From: Lithospermum erythrorhizon
Taxonomy: Eukaryota; Streptophyta; Magnoliopsida; Boraginales; Boraginaceae
Direction of reading: 5' to 3'
Length of the DNA: 64,000 nt
Assembly: GCA_019722365.1 (NCBI GenBank)
Contig: JADFUC010001895.1
Coordinates: 682,001-746,000, forward strand
The notes below the pieces were generated by a model, which made no database searches, was not told the DNA's origin, and saw only the letters and a list, made by a program, of their open reading frames with translations. The first letter of the stretch is position 1. Each line of letters begins with the position of its first letter. Below are positions 34,401 through 45,627 of this stretch, piece after piece. Position numbers and translations under genes: made by a program.

Positions 34401-34894
34401 CATTTTGCTTAAAATCAATCCAAATTTCACATTGCAGTTGTTAACACTGCTTAATCAGAAAAACCAATCAAAACCAACATGATTTTAACCAACTCTAAGC
34501 TCAAAATTCAACAAAAAAACAATCAAATACACCACTAAAACAATAAACAAACCTCAGGGCTAGACTTAGTAGTTTGCTTTTGAGACAAATCAAGATTCGA
34601 TTTTTCCAAAGTAGCTGTACCAAACGCACCATATTGCCCCCCTTTCATACTTGGACCAAACAATTTTTCATCATTTGTAGACAACTGAAAACAACGTTCT
34701 ATGTAAAAAACAGAGTCTTGATTTTCAACAACATCAAAATATGATGCATTTAGCACAAGTGGTTTTGGGAAGTTGGATAGAGGAAGAGGTGGGCGGAAAA
34801 ATCTGGGTGGTGGAAGAAGTGGCGGCGCCGCCGAGGAGAAGGCTGTGGTGGTGGTGGTTGGTGGCAGAGTTTGTTGGAACAGAGCATGTGCCAT
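31457..34894 (-). CDS. RETICULATA-related protein, chloroplastic
   Basis: Plastid envelope protein (DUF3411 family) needed for normal leaf mesophyll development in Arabidopsis; closest in memory to RER3/RER4. Eight coding exons: 34894-34553, 33707-33543, 33012-32920, 32852-32737, 32597-32499, 32405-32100, 32001-31837, 31745-31457, total 1575 nt, 524 residues. The N-terminus (MAHALFQQTLPPTTTTTAF) is a transit-peptide type rich in Ser/Thr/Pro. A Gly/Asp-rich acidic stretch (GGGDGGDDGGDDDDYFDDF) precedes the conserved block LFDRKFVDAVLNEWQKTMMD, ARPTTARFISRSLPQGLSRA, SVWWEINNRKERIKQEWDL, SYGNTFSFDLQNTLQKLPNN, AELCMVGLTAGAAQG and GYGAFLGIYANFRYQLLCG. Hydrophobic segments in the C-terminal half fit membrane insertion. 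The C-terminus is basic (KARRKRIVKKK). The last exon looks isolated but joins in phase at LR|VVNVQLGE. Confidence 0.95.
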
Positions 34895-35878
34895 TTTATT
34901 GCTATTGAATTTTCAATAGCACAAATAATGAAACTATCAATAATTCAATATAGTTAGGTTTAATTGTGATTTGGGTGTGTTTTGTACATAATTTTATAGT
35001 TTTATAGTTTTATCATTTGAGAATTTTTTGTAACGAAATACGTGGTGTTGTTATTATTCGAGATCATTCGAGAATCTAAAAAGTTTGTATGAAATACTAT
35101 ATTTTTTTAGACTAAAAGTAACAAATAATAATTAGTAAGACTCATAATAACGAATTTTCGTTTTAAATTTTTACAATGATAATGATGAAATTGAAAATTA
35201 TACGAAGTGTATATATGAAAAAATAATAAGGCAATAAAATTTAGTTATTGGTTTTTTTGTTAAAGTCAAATGTCCTTGTAAAACTCCAAATATTCTTGTA
35301 CAACAAGGACTGTCCTTTTTTAATTTTTTAATTAGTTGCTTAATATTTTTGTTAACCATTTACTATCTTACCCAATACCCCTATTTGATTCGAGTAACGT
35401 AAGATGAGTAAGAAAAATATAGGTAGCAAAATATATATGAATCTAACAAGAATTTATAATTATATTCGGTCCTCATATTCTTGTAAGCTCTTTTGCAAAA
35501 TTATACGAGTAGAACAACGAATAGTAAAATATATGATGAGAATGTCCAATGGTAAAGTAAAGCTGGTTTAGCAAAAGAAAGCAGACCTGTGAAATCCTCC
35601 ACACCAATGTATGATCTTGCAAAAAGAGACTGACAAATTTAGTTGTGCACTTATTGCACTCATCCTTAACTTTCAGAATAGGTACTAGAATTGATTAAGC
35701 AAAGCAAGCTGCAAAACATTGCAACAATCTCTTGCAGTTAAAGAATATTGGCAAACACAATGCTATTACATTAGGACATTCCTTTCCTTCATGTGCATAT
35801 ATTAACATTCATATAAAAACCTCCAATATAATTTTGCCATTTCCTCCACCTTCCACCATCAAATCCCCTCTTCAAAAC
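34895..35878. other. Divergent promoter region, RETICULATA-related / RING-H2
   Basis: About 980 bp between two head-to-head genes. AT-rich, with no gene or clear element. An open stretch 35732-35878 is in frame with the RING-H2 protein but unlikely to be coding. Confidence 0.5.
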
Positions 35879-36911
35879 ATGTCTTCCAGCCATCGTCCTC
35901 GGGTTATTATAAACGGAACTCAGAGGACGAGGACCTATCACTACTACTGGTGTCGTCGTTGCCAGAGATCAATCAGGACAACAACTGCTAATCCTTCTGA
36001 GCTATGGTGCCCGCGGTGTTTTCATCAGGTCCGTCATGAGCTTGATATTACAAATCCTAGGCTACTTTCACATACAAACAGCCTAGAGCCATCATCAAAT
36101 GCAAGGTTACTGGATTCATTGGCTCGGCTGCTTGATCCACCACCAGCCAGGAGGAGGGGTCGGGAAGACGATGATAATCATTCCAGACACCGGTCCTGGA
36201 TCATCCTGCAATTTATTGGTCCCGATCAACTACCAAACCAAATTCAATCACCAAATTCAGTCAGACTCTCTAATGATGATACTAATTTAGAGGGACTAAT
36301 TCAAGAACTTACTCAAAATGACAGGCCTGGACCGCTTCCAGCGCCTAGAACAGCTATCGAAACTCTACCAACTGTGATGATCACACCCACCCATCTTTCA
36401 AATGATCCACACTGCCCGGTTTGCAAAGATGAGTTTGAGATTGGAGTTGAAGTGAAAGAACTGCCCTGCAAACATTTCTATCATATGAACTGTATTATTC
36501 CTTGGTTGCACATCCATAATACTTGCCCTGTCTGCCGATCCGAGGTTCAGGATAACTATGCTGGGAACTTCCGTGATGAAGAAGAGCTAGAAGATGATTT
36601 GAGCTGGAACTGGTCGGATCATATATTATCTTTGTGGCCTATCAATCACTTGTCAAATTGGATATTCAGGCTCCTCAATCATTCTGGCAGTATATCTGGT
36701 GCTTCAAATGAAGGTGAGTGTTATTTTTCCAATAGCCACTCTATTCTGCACTTATCTCATCCTTGAGAAAAGCTTATTCCACCACGGATTAAATGCAAAC
36801 CTTTGGAGATAAACATAATTAAATACTCATACAAGATATTTCTGTCTTAATCTCTGCTTGCCTTTCTTGTTATACACAGGTAGCTCTTGGTGGCGCTTTC
36901 GGCCAATTTGA
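35879..36911 (+). CDS. RING-H2 E3 ubiquitin ligase with N-terminal zinc ribbon
   Basis: Probable E3 ligase of the RZF1/RDUF/At3g19950 group, which transfers ubiquitin from E2 to target proteins. Coding exons 35879-36713 and 36880-36911, 288 residues. Residues 20-51 form a zinc ribbon with C25, C28, C44 and C47 (YHYYWCRRC ... LWCPRC). The RING-H2 finger covers 179-219 with ligands C179, C182, C197, H199, H202, C205, C216 and C219 (CPVCKDEF ... CKHFYHMNC ... CPVC). A basic linker (PARRRGRED) lies between. The second exon adds only GSSWWRFRPI. The ATG at 35879 is chosen because the family begins MSSS-like just before the zinc ribbon; the 49 open codons upstream encode an unlikely leader. Confidence 0.9.
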
Positions 36912-38353
36912 TTCAAAAGGGATATTTTTTAAGACTAAACTTGGAATGCATGTAAACGCGAAGCCATCATCTGAGCAGGTAAGGGCAATCTATTTAAAAT
37001 GTTGCAACTTATTATTTGCAGGAATAACTGTTACCATGACTCACAACAATTGCTGTAGAATCTATAATAAACTTGCAAACAAATAAAACTGAACATACCC
37101 AACAGAGAAGATGGATTTTATATTACATATTAATGTTATTTGTGATTTCTAAGAACACAGTTCTGAATTAAACCAAAGAAAAACCAACTTCAAAGAAATG
37201 GAGACCCTCCATGGAGACAGCTTTCAAGGTTGACAATGGCAATCGAATAAAAATGTTGTTACCAAGTACATCCCATCAATTACTACTCCTAAGAGATCTC
37301 CTCCTTCTAACTTATTAGAATTCCATTATAGCATAAAAGATCAGTTAAACATGTTACATTTTCAACAAAAGAAAACATCATCATACTTAGATTCATTTGT
37401 CTTTACAAAGATTATTTCCCTTCTAAATCAGAACAACTTAGTTCTTGTGTTATTTAAGAAACGCTATATAGAAAACTAGAGGGTGAAAAATCAAGAAGAT
37501 TCAAAGAGTATAAAGTCATCTCCATCAGCTCAAAGTAAGTTGCAAGAGTAAAACTCCCAATCAATTACTGGTGTCCCTGGCAAAACCATCCAAGTTCAAG
37601 CTTTCTTTGTCGGTGATACTGTTATTGCTGTACAGTCTCCACCTCTACAGCTTCCTCCACTGGCATATATGAAGGTTGGAATTCCATTACACTCCTGTTT
37701 CCAGGTGAGTGAAGATAAAAATTCATGGCAGTATGCCTTAACTAAAATATTGAATTTGTCTCAGTTGGATGATTTCATATTATGTCAGGACTAATACTGA
37801 CAAGATACTATACATATTGGGGCATGAGTGCATGACCAGCTATGTGATGTAAGTTTATAGATGAATCTCCTATCGTAGCTCTTAGTCGTTACTAAAATTC
37901 TGTAACATTCTAAACCATTTTATCATCCTGCAAAGACTAGTAACTAGTCTTGCCAATTTACCCCGGGCCATAGCTCAATTGGTAAAGATTTAAAACGCTA
38001 AGTATCATCATCTAGTAAAGTGCAGTAATGATTATCAAAGAGATGATTAAAATATGTTTTAGTGAAGATTATTCGGAGTAAAAGTAACTTCCCACAAGAT
38101 TAATTTATGGCATCTCTCATCTTCTTGAACTAATTCCACTTTCACCAGTTTGCATAACACAGTGAAGCACAACAAGGCCTCACAGGCAAGTTGCAATGGA
38201 CTAATGGTATATCATGATAAAAAAATTCATTCAAGTTGAAATTTTATATCACGATCAAAATCGTTCGTTCAAATAATTTTCTACTCTATGAATTTGAAGT
38301 CACGATCGCAATCATCTAACACCAGTACACCACTGAAAAGTAAACGAACTAGC
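36912..38353. other. Convergent spacer with one exon-like stretch
   Basis: Between the ends of the RING-H2 and p24 genes. At about 37560-37712 both strands are open. Plus gives an open frame ending at a perfect donor (cag|gtgagtg). Minus gives a short Cys-containing frame after an acceptor (ECNGIPTF ... CRGGDC, then a stop). At 37963-37990 a tRNA A-box-like piece (tagctcaattggta) occurs without a B box. No gene is claimed. Confidence 0.35.
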
Positions 38354-39897
38354 CTATATCAATTTCTTCTTCTGGAAATACTGCTTCAAGTACAATATCT
38401 GCATAACAGAAGTCGCAATGCAAACTCCCAGTGACATAATGCTAAACCAAGCCACCCTAGAATTTGTAACTTCGCTTACAGCCCGCATTTCTAATTCTCT
38501 GCACAGATTATATTAGAAACTCATTGTTATAATCCTGAGAAACAAAATCGTAGAGAGAATTAAAACAAAAGAAACGTTAACCCAATGAGATATCAGAATT
38601 CAATAAGGCAATGGTCACCTATTCTTGAGATATAACAGGTTATCATGGATGGCCTCAACTGCTCCTTCAAGCTTTGTAAGCTCAAGCTCAAGCCCCTACA
38701 ATAAATGTAGGATTACATATATAGACTGCATTCATTTTTATTTCGAATAATGTAACCATAAAATATAATGGAGTATAACATTGTGTATCTATGTCAAATG
38801 AAAAGCTAAGAAAGGTGAAATATTTGAGAAAGGGATCCTTCTCTTTTCCAATTCAATAAAAGGGATTGGCGAAGGGAGGAACAAACCTCGATATTCTGCT
38901 TTCTAGCAACTGAGTCCCAATCCTTTGCTGCTATTCCAGTTTTCCAGTCAATGTTCACGCTTAAATCCCCAGTTCCATGATCGCCATCAGAAGAAAAACA
39001 TGCTAGATAGTTTCCGGCTTCAGTAGTCGTAAAAGCAAATTGTCCATGTGAGACATTCCCCTGATTATGAATCGTTTTCCCAAATGGCGAAGTCACCTAA
39101 ATGAGCAGCATATACATTTTTAGTTTCAACTAGCAGATGTAGCTACTAGCCTACAAATTATCTCTGACTCTCTGAGTACAACCAAACGTCAATAAATTCA
39201 TAGCATTGCAAATAAAGAACAAAAACAACAAATATTTAAATTATTTTAGCTGAGTAAAACCAATTAATTGTCATATAACGAATTATATAGCTTGAATTCC
39301 CACTGAGCTATGCATTCTTGTTGATTTTCATAGTTTAGAAAAAAATGAAACATCATTTGATGTTAATAATCAGTTGTAAGCAAAGGTGGAACTAGGGGAT
39401 CAGTCTTCCCAATAATTTCTATTGACAAGTAAAATGTTACTAATAGCTTATTCCAAAGATTATTTGATTCGACTCTCTAAATTTTTATATATAGTTTCCT
39501 TATTTTTCTTCTAACAATTATTCGTTATCCCTACATAAAAACCTGATTCCGTCACCAGTTATTTTTCTTCCATTCAACGTAATGAACAATCATGATTGAA
39601 TGCTAAACAAATCACAAATTCCTACATGCATTCATATTTACAAATATGTGTGTGTATATATATAGAAAATTCGTGCATGCATTCATATAACATATATTAT
39701 ACCTTGATGGTGATGGTAGGGGTCTTAGAAGGAGGGTGATCGGAGATAACAACGTAATCTCCCAAAACGACCACGTTATTATGCAATTCTTCTGATATGC
39801 ATTTTGTACCTTTAGCAGGCAAAGTCAACCACAATGCTTCACTCGTTTGGAATATGCACAATATTAACATAACCGCCAAAATAAATCTCTCCCCCAT
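38354..39897 (-). CDS. Transmembrane emp24 domain protein, p24-delta type
   Basis: Type I membrane cargo receptor that cycles between ER and Golgi in COPI/COPII vesicles. Four coding exons: 39897-39703, 39096-38887, 38695-38619, 38498-38354, total 627 nt, 208 residues. Signal peptide at about 1-21 ([21 protein letters not shown]), then a GOLD domain with the paired cysteines of GTKC and LACF, a coiled-coil stretch ([17 protein letters not shown]), and one transmembrane helix ([19 protein letters not shown]). The cytosolic tail ends YFQKKKLI, with the aromatic COP-binding motif and a KKxx ER-retrieval signal typical of plant p24-delta. All introns are GT-AG. The gene is divergent from AKR2 with only about 600 bp between the starts. 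Confidence 0.95.
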
Positions 39898-40496
39898 AAT
39901 CTTTTATTATCTCCTTCTGCACCTGGAAATTGGGAACAATATGAATAAAGATAATTATGGAGTATTTGACGTTGTTTTCAGGGTTTTAATTAATCAAATT
40001 TCAATCTTGGGAATTATTGTCAAAATTAAAATTATCTGAAAATTAATATGCGATTAATAATAGGTAAATGTAAGCTTTAGCACCGCGTAATTCAACCCAG
40101 AATTTAAACACTCATAAATGCGTTTTATATGATATGAATTAGAAACTTTCGTAAAGAGCGATATTGTATTTAAATGATTAAAACTAATCTCTAGCCTCCA
40201 TTAATTGAAATATTGAATCATATCCAATTAACCCTTCCTAATATGACACTACATCGATCTGGACAAGTCTAGTGATGATAAATTTGCGGATGAAATTATA
40301 TGAATGAGGATTGAGGTGGCCCACTAACTATATCTTCATTTCTTAATTACTTTGTACTTTTTTGACACATCATCATCAAATTATCTCTCTCATACTTGTA
40401 ATATTCTCATTCATTCATAAAATAAGCAACACAATTTTGTACTCTCTCTCCTCGAAGCTATCAAAGTGTTCCTCTTTCTCTCTCCTCCATCCAACC
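39898..40496. other. Shared promoter region, p24-delta / AKR2
   Basis: 599 bp between head-to-head start codons, so 5' leaders and promoters must overlap or abut. A pyrimidine-rich leader (ctctctctcctcgaag) lies just before the AKR2 ATG. No gene. Confidence 0.55.
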
Positions 40497-43400
40497 ATGT
40501 CCCAGGTTCTCTTCTTCACTAGTATTAGTTCTTTAGTTTTATTATTAATTTCATTTTTATGTGTTAGTTGAAGCTTAATTTATAGTTTTATCAATTAATT
40601 CAATCATTTAGATAAATTAGTATGTAAAAAGATAAAATTTGAGTGTTTTAGGATCGGTTTAGTGAGAGTAATTGATTTTGAGCTTTGAGTTGTGTTATTT
40701 GACTTGATTTTTACTTGACTTTGATGATATTATCGTTTGATTATTTTCCAGGAAGATAAAACTTCCGGAGCTCCTAAAACTGGTATGTATTTTGTTATCT
40801 TTCCTTTTTTCAGTGAGTTTTATTAAGCAATTGATTTGTCAAATGGGATTTGTGATAGATATTAGTGAATTGTTGTTGTTATCTACTGAATGTTATTATA
40901 AATTGAGAGTGTCAAGATTCGATTTTTATGGGGGGGTTTTGTCAATGCATTCAAGATTGAGGTCTATGTACATGTTTATTACATAAAAAATGCGTCTCGG
41001 TAGTTACATTAGGTTGGAAATGGATACGGGGCGAATCCATTCGGTTTATATTAGATGTGTCATGTAGAAACTAAAGCAGGACGAGTTTAAGATATGTAGA
41101 CGCTGACTTAATCTCAGAATATCTAGCTCGAGTAGCGTAGCTGATACCTAGCTGTCACATGGAGGGTCGCTTTTAACTTTATAATCTCAGAATATCGCTT
41201 ACTTAGCTTCTTTGTTATGTCTCATCTATATCTATCTCCTGGTCTAACTAAAATAGTTTGGTGTTTGTGCATCACATCTCCAGTTCTTTTTGGTGGTATA
41301 TTGATGCAATTTATAGTCGACATAGAAATCTGTTGTTTACTAGCAGGATTTGCTCCTATTGTGTCAATTGATTGGTTTCGGATTCTACTTTAATAGCTGT
41401 TAAATAACATAAGGGAAAGTTTCTTTAATTGTGAGAGAGTTCACTTACTCTATGTGTCAAGTATCGGATTTTTGTTGTTGTGGGGTTGTGCTTCACAGTG
41501 TCGTTCTCTGTGCCATGTCTATCAAAGCATATGCACTGATGACATGAATGATACTATTATATTATCCAGTCTTGTTATTTACCCGCACATGATGCCCCCA
41601 TCATTTTCTTTAATATTGTTCTTGTTACATCTACTGTTCAGACTTCTAGTTGCTTCCCTCTAAATATTTGTGTAATATCCCTTAGAAAGATATGTTAATG
41701 TCACAAGTCTTCGATCTTCTGGAATTTATTGATCTTGAAAAACATCTATTTTTCAGCCAATTTAATGCAATTTCACTCTCTTTTATAGAGGAGAAGTCCA
41801 GTGGAGCTGCAAGCACAGTGTCTTCTGGTCCTGCTTCCCCACCTGGAACAATGAACCCATTTGATTTCTCTGCCATGGCTGGCCTACTCAATGTATCTTT
41901 TTGTATCTTGCGTACTATTAAATTTGCCTATGTTTACATGTTATGCATCATAACTATCTCGCTGCCTTTTATTACTGCAATGATAAGTACTTCCACTGGT
42001 TTCCACCTACTTTAAACAAAAAGAGACGGGAAGATAATGAGGAAAAGATGAACAATGAAGGTAAACGTTGATTGAAGTTTCATCAAATCTGATTGCAAGG
42101 ATAGATTCGTACTGATTACTCGAAATAAATAATGAAACGTTTTCCCATCATGAAAGTGTTGAGAATTGTCACTTATGGCGGCTTTATTGTTCCCTTTCCA
42201 GTATTTTAAACAATGAGTGCACACTTATCGTAACAACATTTGGGATTTCATCCATACTTGGGTTTGTCATCTCTTGATCTAATGATTTGACCGATATAGG
42301 ACCCAAGCATCAAGGAATTAGCTGAGCAAATTGCAAAAGACCCGTCGTTTAATCAGATGGCCGAGCAGCTGCAAAAGACCTTTCAGGGAGCTTCTGTTGA
42401 AGAGGGTATTCCGCAGATTGATCCACAACAATATATGTCAACCATGCAACAGGTTATGCAAAATCCTCAGTTTATGACCATGGCAGAACGGCTCGGTAAT
42501 ACATTAATGCAGGTAAATTTTGGTTTTATTCCGGTATCTCGTCTTTGTAAATGCAAAAATTATCTTTTTCTTTCTTAAATTCTTATCTTCTGTATATAGG
42601 ATCCCTCTATGTCATCTATGTTAGAGAATTTGTCAAATCCAGCTCATAAGGACCAGCTTGAAGAACGGATGGCACGTGTCAAAGAAGATCCATCGCTGAA
42701 ACCTATATTAGATGAAATTGAAAGTGGAGGTCCGGCAGCTATGATGAGGTTGTACAGTTGTCTTACTCATTTTTTCATTGTGATATTGTTTCCACAATGG
42801 GGCATACAGAATGAATGCAGATACGCATCCGGAAGAGAATTTTCGTGATATTGAAGGATGTTCGATTTTCCTTGTTTATTAATCATGGACAACTTTTTCA
42901 TAATCATATCCTGTAACAGTGGATGGAGGAGGAACAAATATGATCTACGTTCTTCATGTTTGTCACCAAATACATCAATGTTTTAAGAAGCTTCTTCGTT
43001 TTCTAGGTACTGGAACAATAAAGATGTTCTTCAGAAGCTGGGTGAAGCTATGGGTTTTGCCGTCGCTGGAGATGCAGGTGCGTCTAGTAGAAATGCAGAG
43101 CCTGATGAAACCGAGGAAGCTAGTGAAGATGAGTCTATTGTTCACCACACTGCTAGCGTTGGTGATGTGGAGGTATAAACTGGACTTTACCAACACTGTT
43201 GTGCTTTGTAAGTTCATAGATGTTGACTGTAGTTTGTCAATATACACGAATTCACCAATAAATGTCTTTTCCTTTTTATAAACGAAATGTGGAGGTATAA
43301 ACTTGACTTTACCAACACAAGTTGACCTTTGTAAATTCATAGATATTGACTGTAGCTTGTCATTGTGCCCATATTCATCAATACGCCAATAAAGCTCTTC

Positions 43401-44518
43401 CTTTTTATAAAGGAAATTCTCTGGTTGATAAGAATATGCTTTAAAATTTGGGTATATATATTCATGTTTCCGTGCATATTGTTTCCTATTAGGGCTTGAA
43501 AAAGGCACTAGCTGATGGTGCTGATAAAGACGAAGAAGATTCTGAGGAAAGGACAGCTTTGCATTTTGCTTGTGGATATGGAGAGGTATGAAGTCCATAG
43601 AATTTTTTTCTAATGGTGGTGCATAGTGTTGAAGCTTTAACAGAGAGATTACAGTTTACATGAATAACTTTCTCAAGTCACTAACGTTATTAGCCTGTTC
43701 GGTAGTTGTAAATTGAATGAGATTAGATGAGCAACTGGAAAACGAGCCTGTTTGGTTCGGTAGACAATGAGGAGATGAATAGAGTGGTATGGACAGTCAA
43801 ATGGTCAATTTTTTCATTGTGGGATTTAATGGCCAATGAAGAACTGCGGCTTCTCCTGTTGACCATTTCACTTCATTCCTTTCTACCAAATTGAGTGTAT
43901 AATAGTTGTCTTATGCTAAAGTGGTCTTTAGCATCATTATGGATGAAGAAAGTGATAAACTTTCATCCTCCGAATGGTGTTACTGGTTATGCTTTACTAG
44001 TTGCTTGCATCTTATCAATGTTTTCATGTTGCAATAAGAAGTAATTTAGATGCTAGAAATAATTGCATCGTTTTCTGCCACCCTTTTATCCAGTATTCGT
44101 GTCATGTTCTTTATTTCTCCTCTCGAAGCCTCTCCAGATTTATCAACACCAGGCACCAAGCTAATGATTTTGGAATACCTTTACCACTGGCCAGGTGGAG
44201 TGTGCTAAAGTTCTCCTTGAGGCTGGGGCAAAAGTTGATGCATTGGACAAAAACAAGAATACTGCTCTCCATTATGCAGCTGGTTATGGTAGGAAAGAGT
44301 GTGTAGCGCTTCTGCTTGAGAATGGTGCCGCTGTGTAAGGCTCTTATAATTCATTAACATATAGCCGCGTTAGTTAATTTAACTTGTTTGATCTCACTGC
44401 CTTTGTTGTATCCAACAGTACTCTGCAGAACATGGATGGCAAAACACCTCTTGACGTTGCGAATTTGAACGATCAGAATGAAGTATTAAAGCTGCTAGAG
44501 AAGGATGCATTTTTATGA
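40497..44518 (+). CDS. AKR2: Ankyrin repeat chaperone AKR2
   Basis: Cytosolic chaperone that binds newly made chloroplast outer-envelope and some peroxisomal membrane proteins and delivers them. Nine coding exons: 40497-40505, 40752-40782, 41789-41892, 42300-42512, 42600-42748, 43007-43172, 43493-43585, 44195-44334, 44419-44518, total 1005 nt, 334 residues. Diagnostic stretches are [74 protein letters not shown] and the acidic block [14 protein letters not shown], which precede four ankyrin repeats ([39 protein letters not shown]), ending LLEKDAFL. The first coding exon holds only ATG TCC CAG. Intron 6 carries a tandem duplicate of the exon 6 end. Confidence 0.96.
43165..43412 (+). repeat. 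122-bp tandem duplication of AKR2 exon 6 end plus donor
   Basis: 43165-43286 (last bases of exon 6, donor gag|gtataa at 43172/43173, intron start) is repeated at 43287-43412, with the copied donor at 43294/43295. Both units contain tgactttaccaacac-type and cctttttataaa stretches with about 85% identity. Confidence 0.85.
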
Positions 44519-45627
44519 ACTTCTGCTAATGGAGGCTGATTCAGTGTTCTGTATTTTTAAGAGGGTGTGATCACATTTTTCTTGAATAATCAAGGATAGT
44601 ATTTTCTCATGTATGGTCGTTGTACTGGTTTTCAACTCAATTGTGTAAAAGCTATTCGTTTGGTTGAACAACCTTTAATATGATATCAAATTATACTTCT
44701 TGTTTAATGATGCGGCGAAATCATAACGATTCGTAATTAAACATTACGAGATCTGTGGAGAGGTGTCATGAGGATATGTACCGATTGGTCTACGTCGTAT
44801 ATTGGCGCTTACGAGTTTTAATGGATAAAACCAGAGACCATTATTAATACATCCGAACCATATTAATCAATAATATGATAATTAATTCTCAATAATGACA
44901 CATTTAAAGCATTTACATCAATTCACGAGATAAAAATAACATTGCAATTATTTCATAACTCACAGATATATCTTTGCTCCATTCAAATTAACTTGGAGAT
45001 TTGTTTTGAGCGTTTGAGTATTTTTTATGTTTGGCTAGATTATAATTTTTATCTGAAATATATTTTTACGTATACAAAATATTGATATGAAAGTATATTA
45101 TGTAGAGAATATAATGATATAAAAATTGTAATCTGAAAGTTAAAGTTAATCGATTGAAGTTGGTTAAGCGGCGGTTGATCGAAATGTTGAAAACAGCATG
45201 AGGGTAATTTGAAACAAAGTAATAAAAGAAAAAATAGAATAAAATATTGTTGGATGGCAGATCAAATGATATTTTTCTCTATTTTGATTGATACATTAAA
45301 AACATAATTCTAATTACATTATTCATATTCACATATGTACTAAATATTACTCCCTATCATATCAAATTGACTCTCAAAAATCAATATCTAAAATACTCCA
45401 TGATGGTTTAAATAATTGAATATTTAGACAAATGAGTATAAATTATTCCTTTCTTCTGTAGTGAGGTTGATTAGGGTTTGTTTCTGTTATTTAGTGATCC
45501 CAATATATTACCCTTCTCTTTCAGTTATTCACCATATCCAGGTACTATCTTTTTATTATTTTGATTATAATAAATTGAATTTGTTAATTAATTGGTTTAG
45601 AGGTGAAATTGTAGATTAAGGAGTAAT
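44519..45627. other. Spacer between AKR2 and ARGLU1-like gene
   Basis: AKR2 3' untranslated region, then an AT-rich spacer. A possible MITE end (tactccctatcatatcaaatt, about 45352) is present but a partner terminus was not found. The ARGLU1 leader probably begins near 45480 and is pyrimidine-rich. Confidence 0.45.

Noticed and set aside
35732..35878. 49-codon upstream extension of the RING-H2 protein
   Set aside because: Composition is leader-like, and homologous proteins start just before the zinc ribbon.
37963..37990. tRNA-like start (gggccatagctcaattggta)
   Set aside because: No anticodon arm or B box follows; at most a SINE or organelle tRNA fragment.
42975..43598. 207-codon minus-strand open frame across AKR2 exons 6-7
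   Set aside because: It is antisense to conserved AKR2 coding exons and the intronic duplication; no recognisable domain.
43680..43990. Possible transposon insertion in AKR2 intron 7
   Set aside because: No inverted ends or target duplication could be found by eye.
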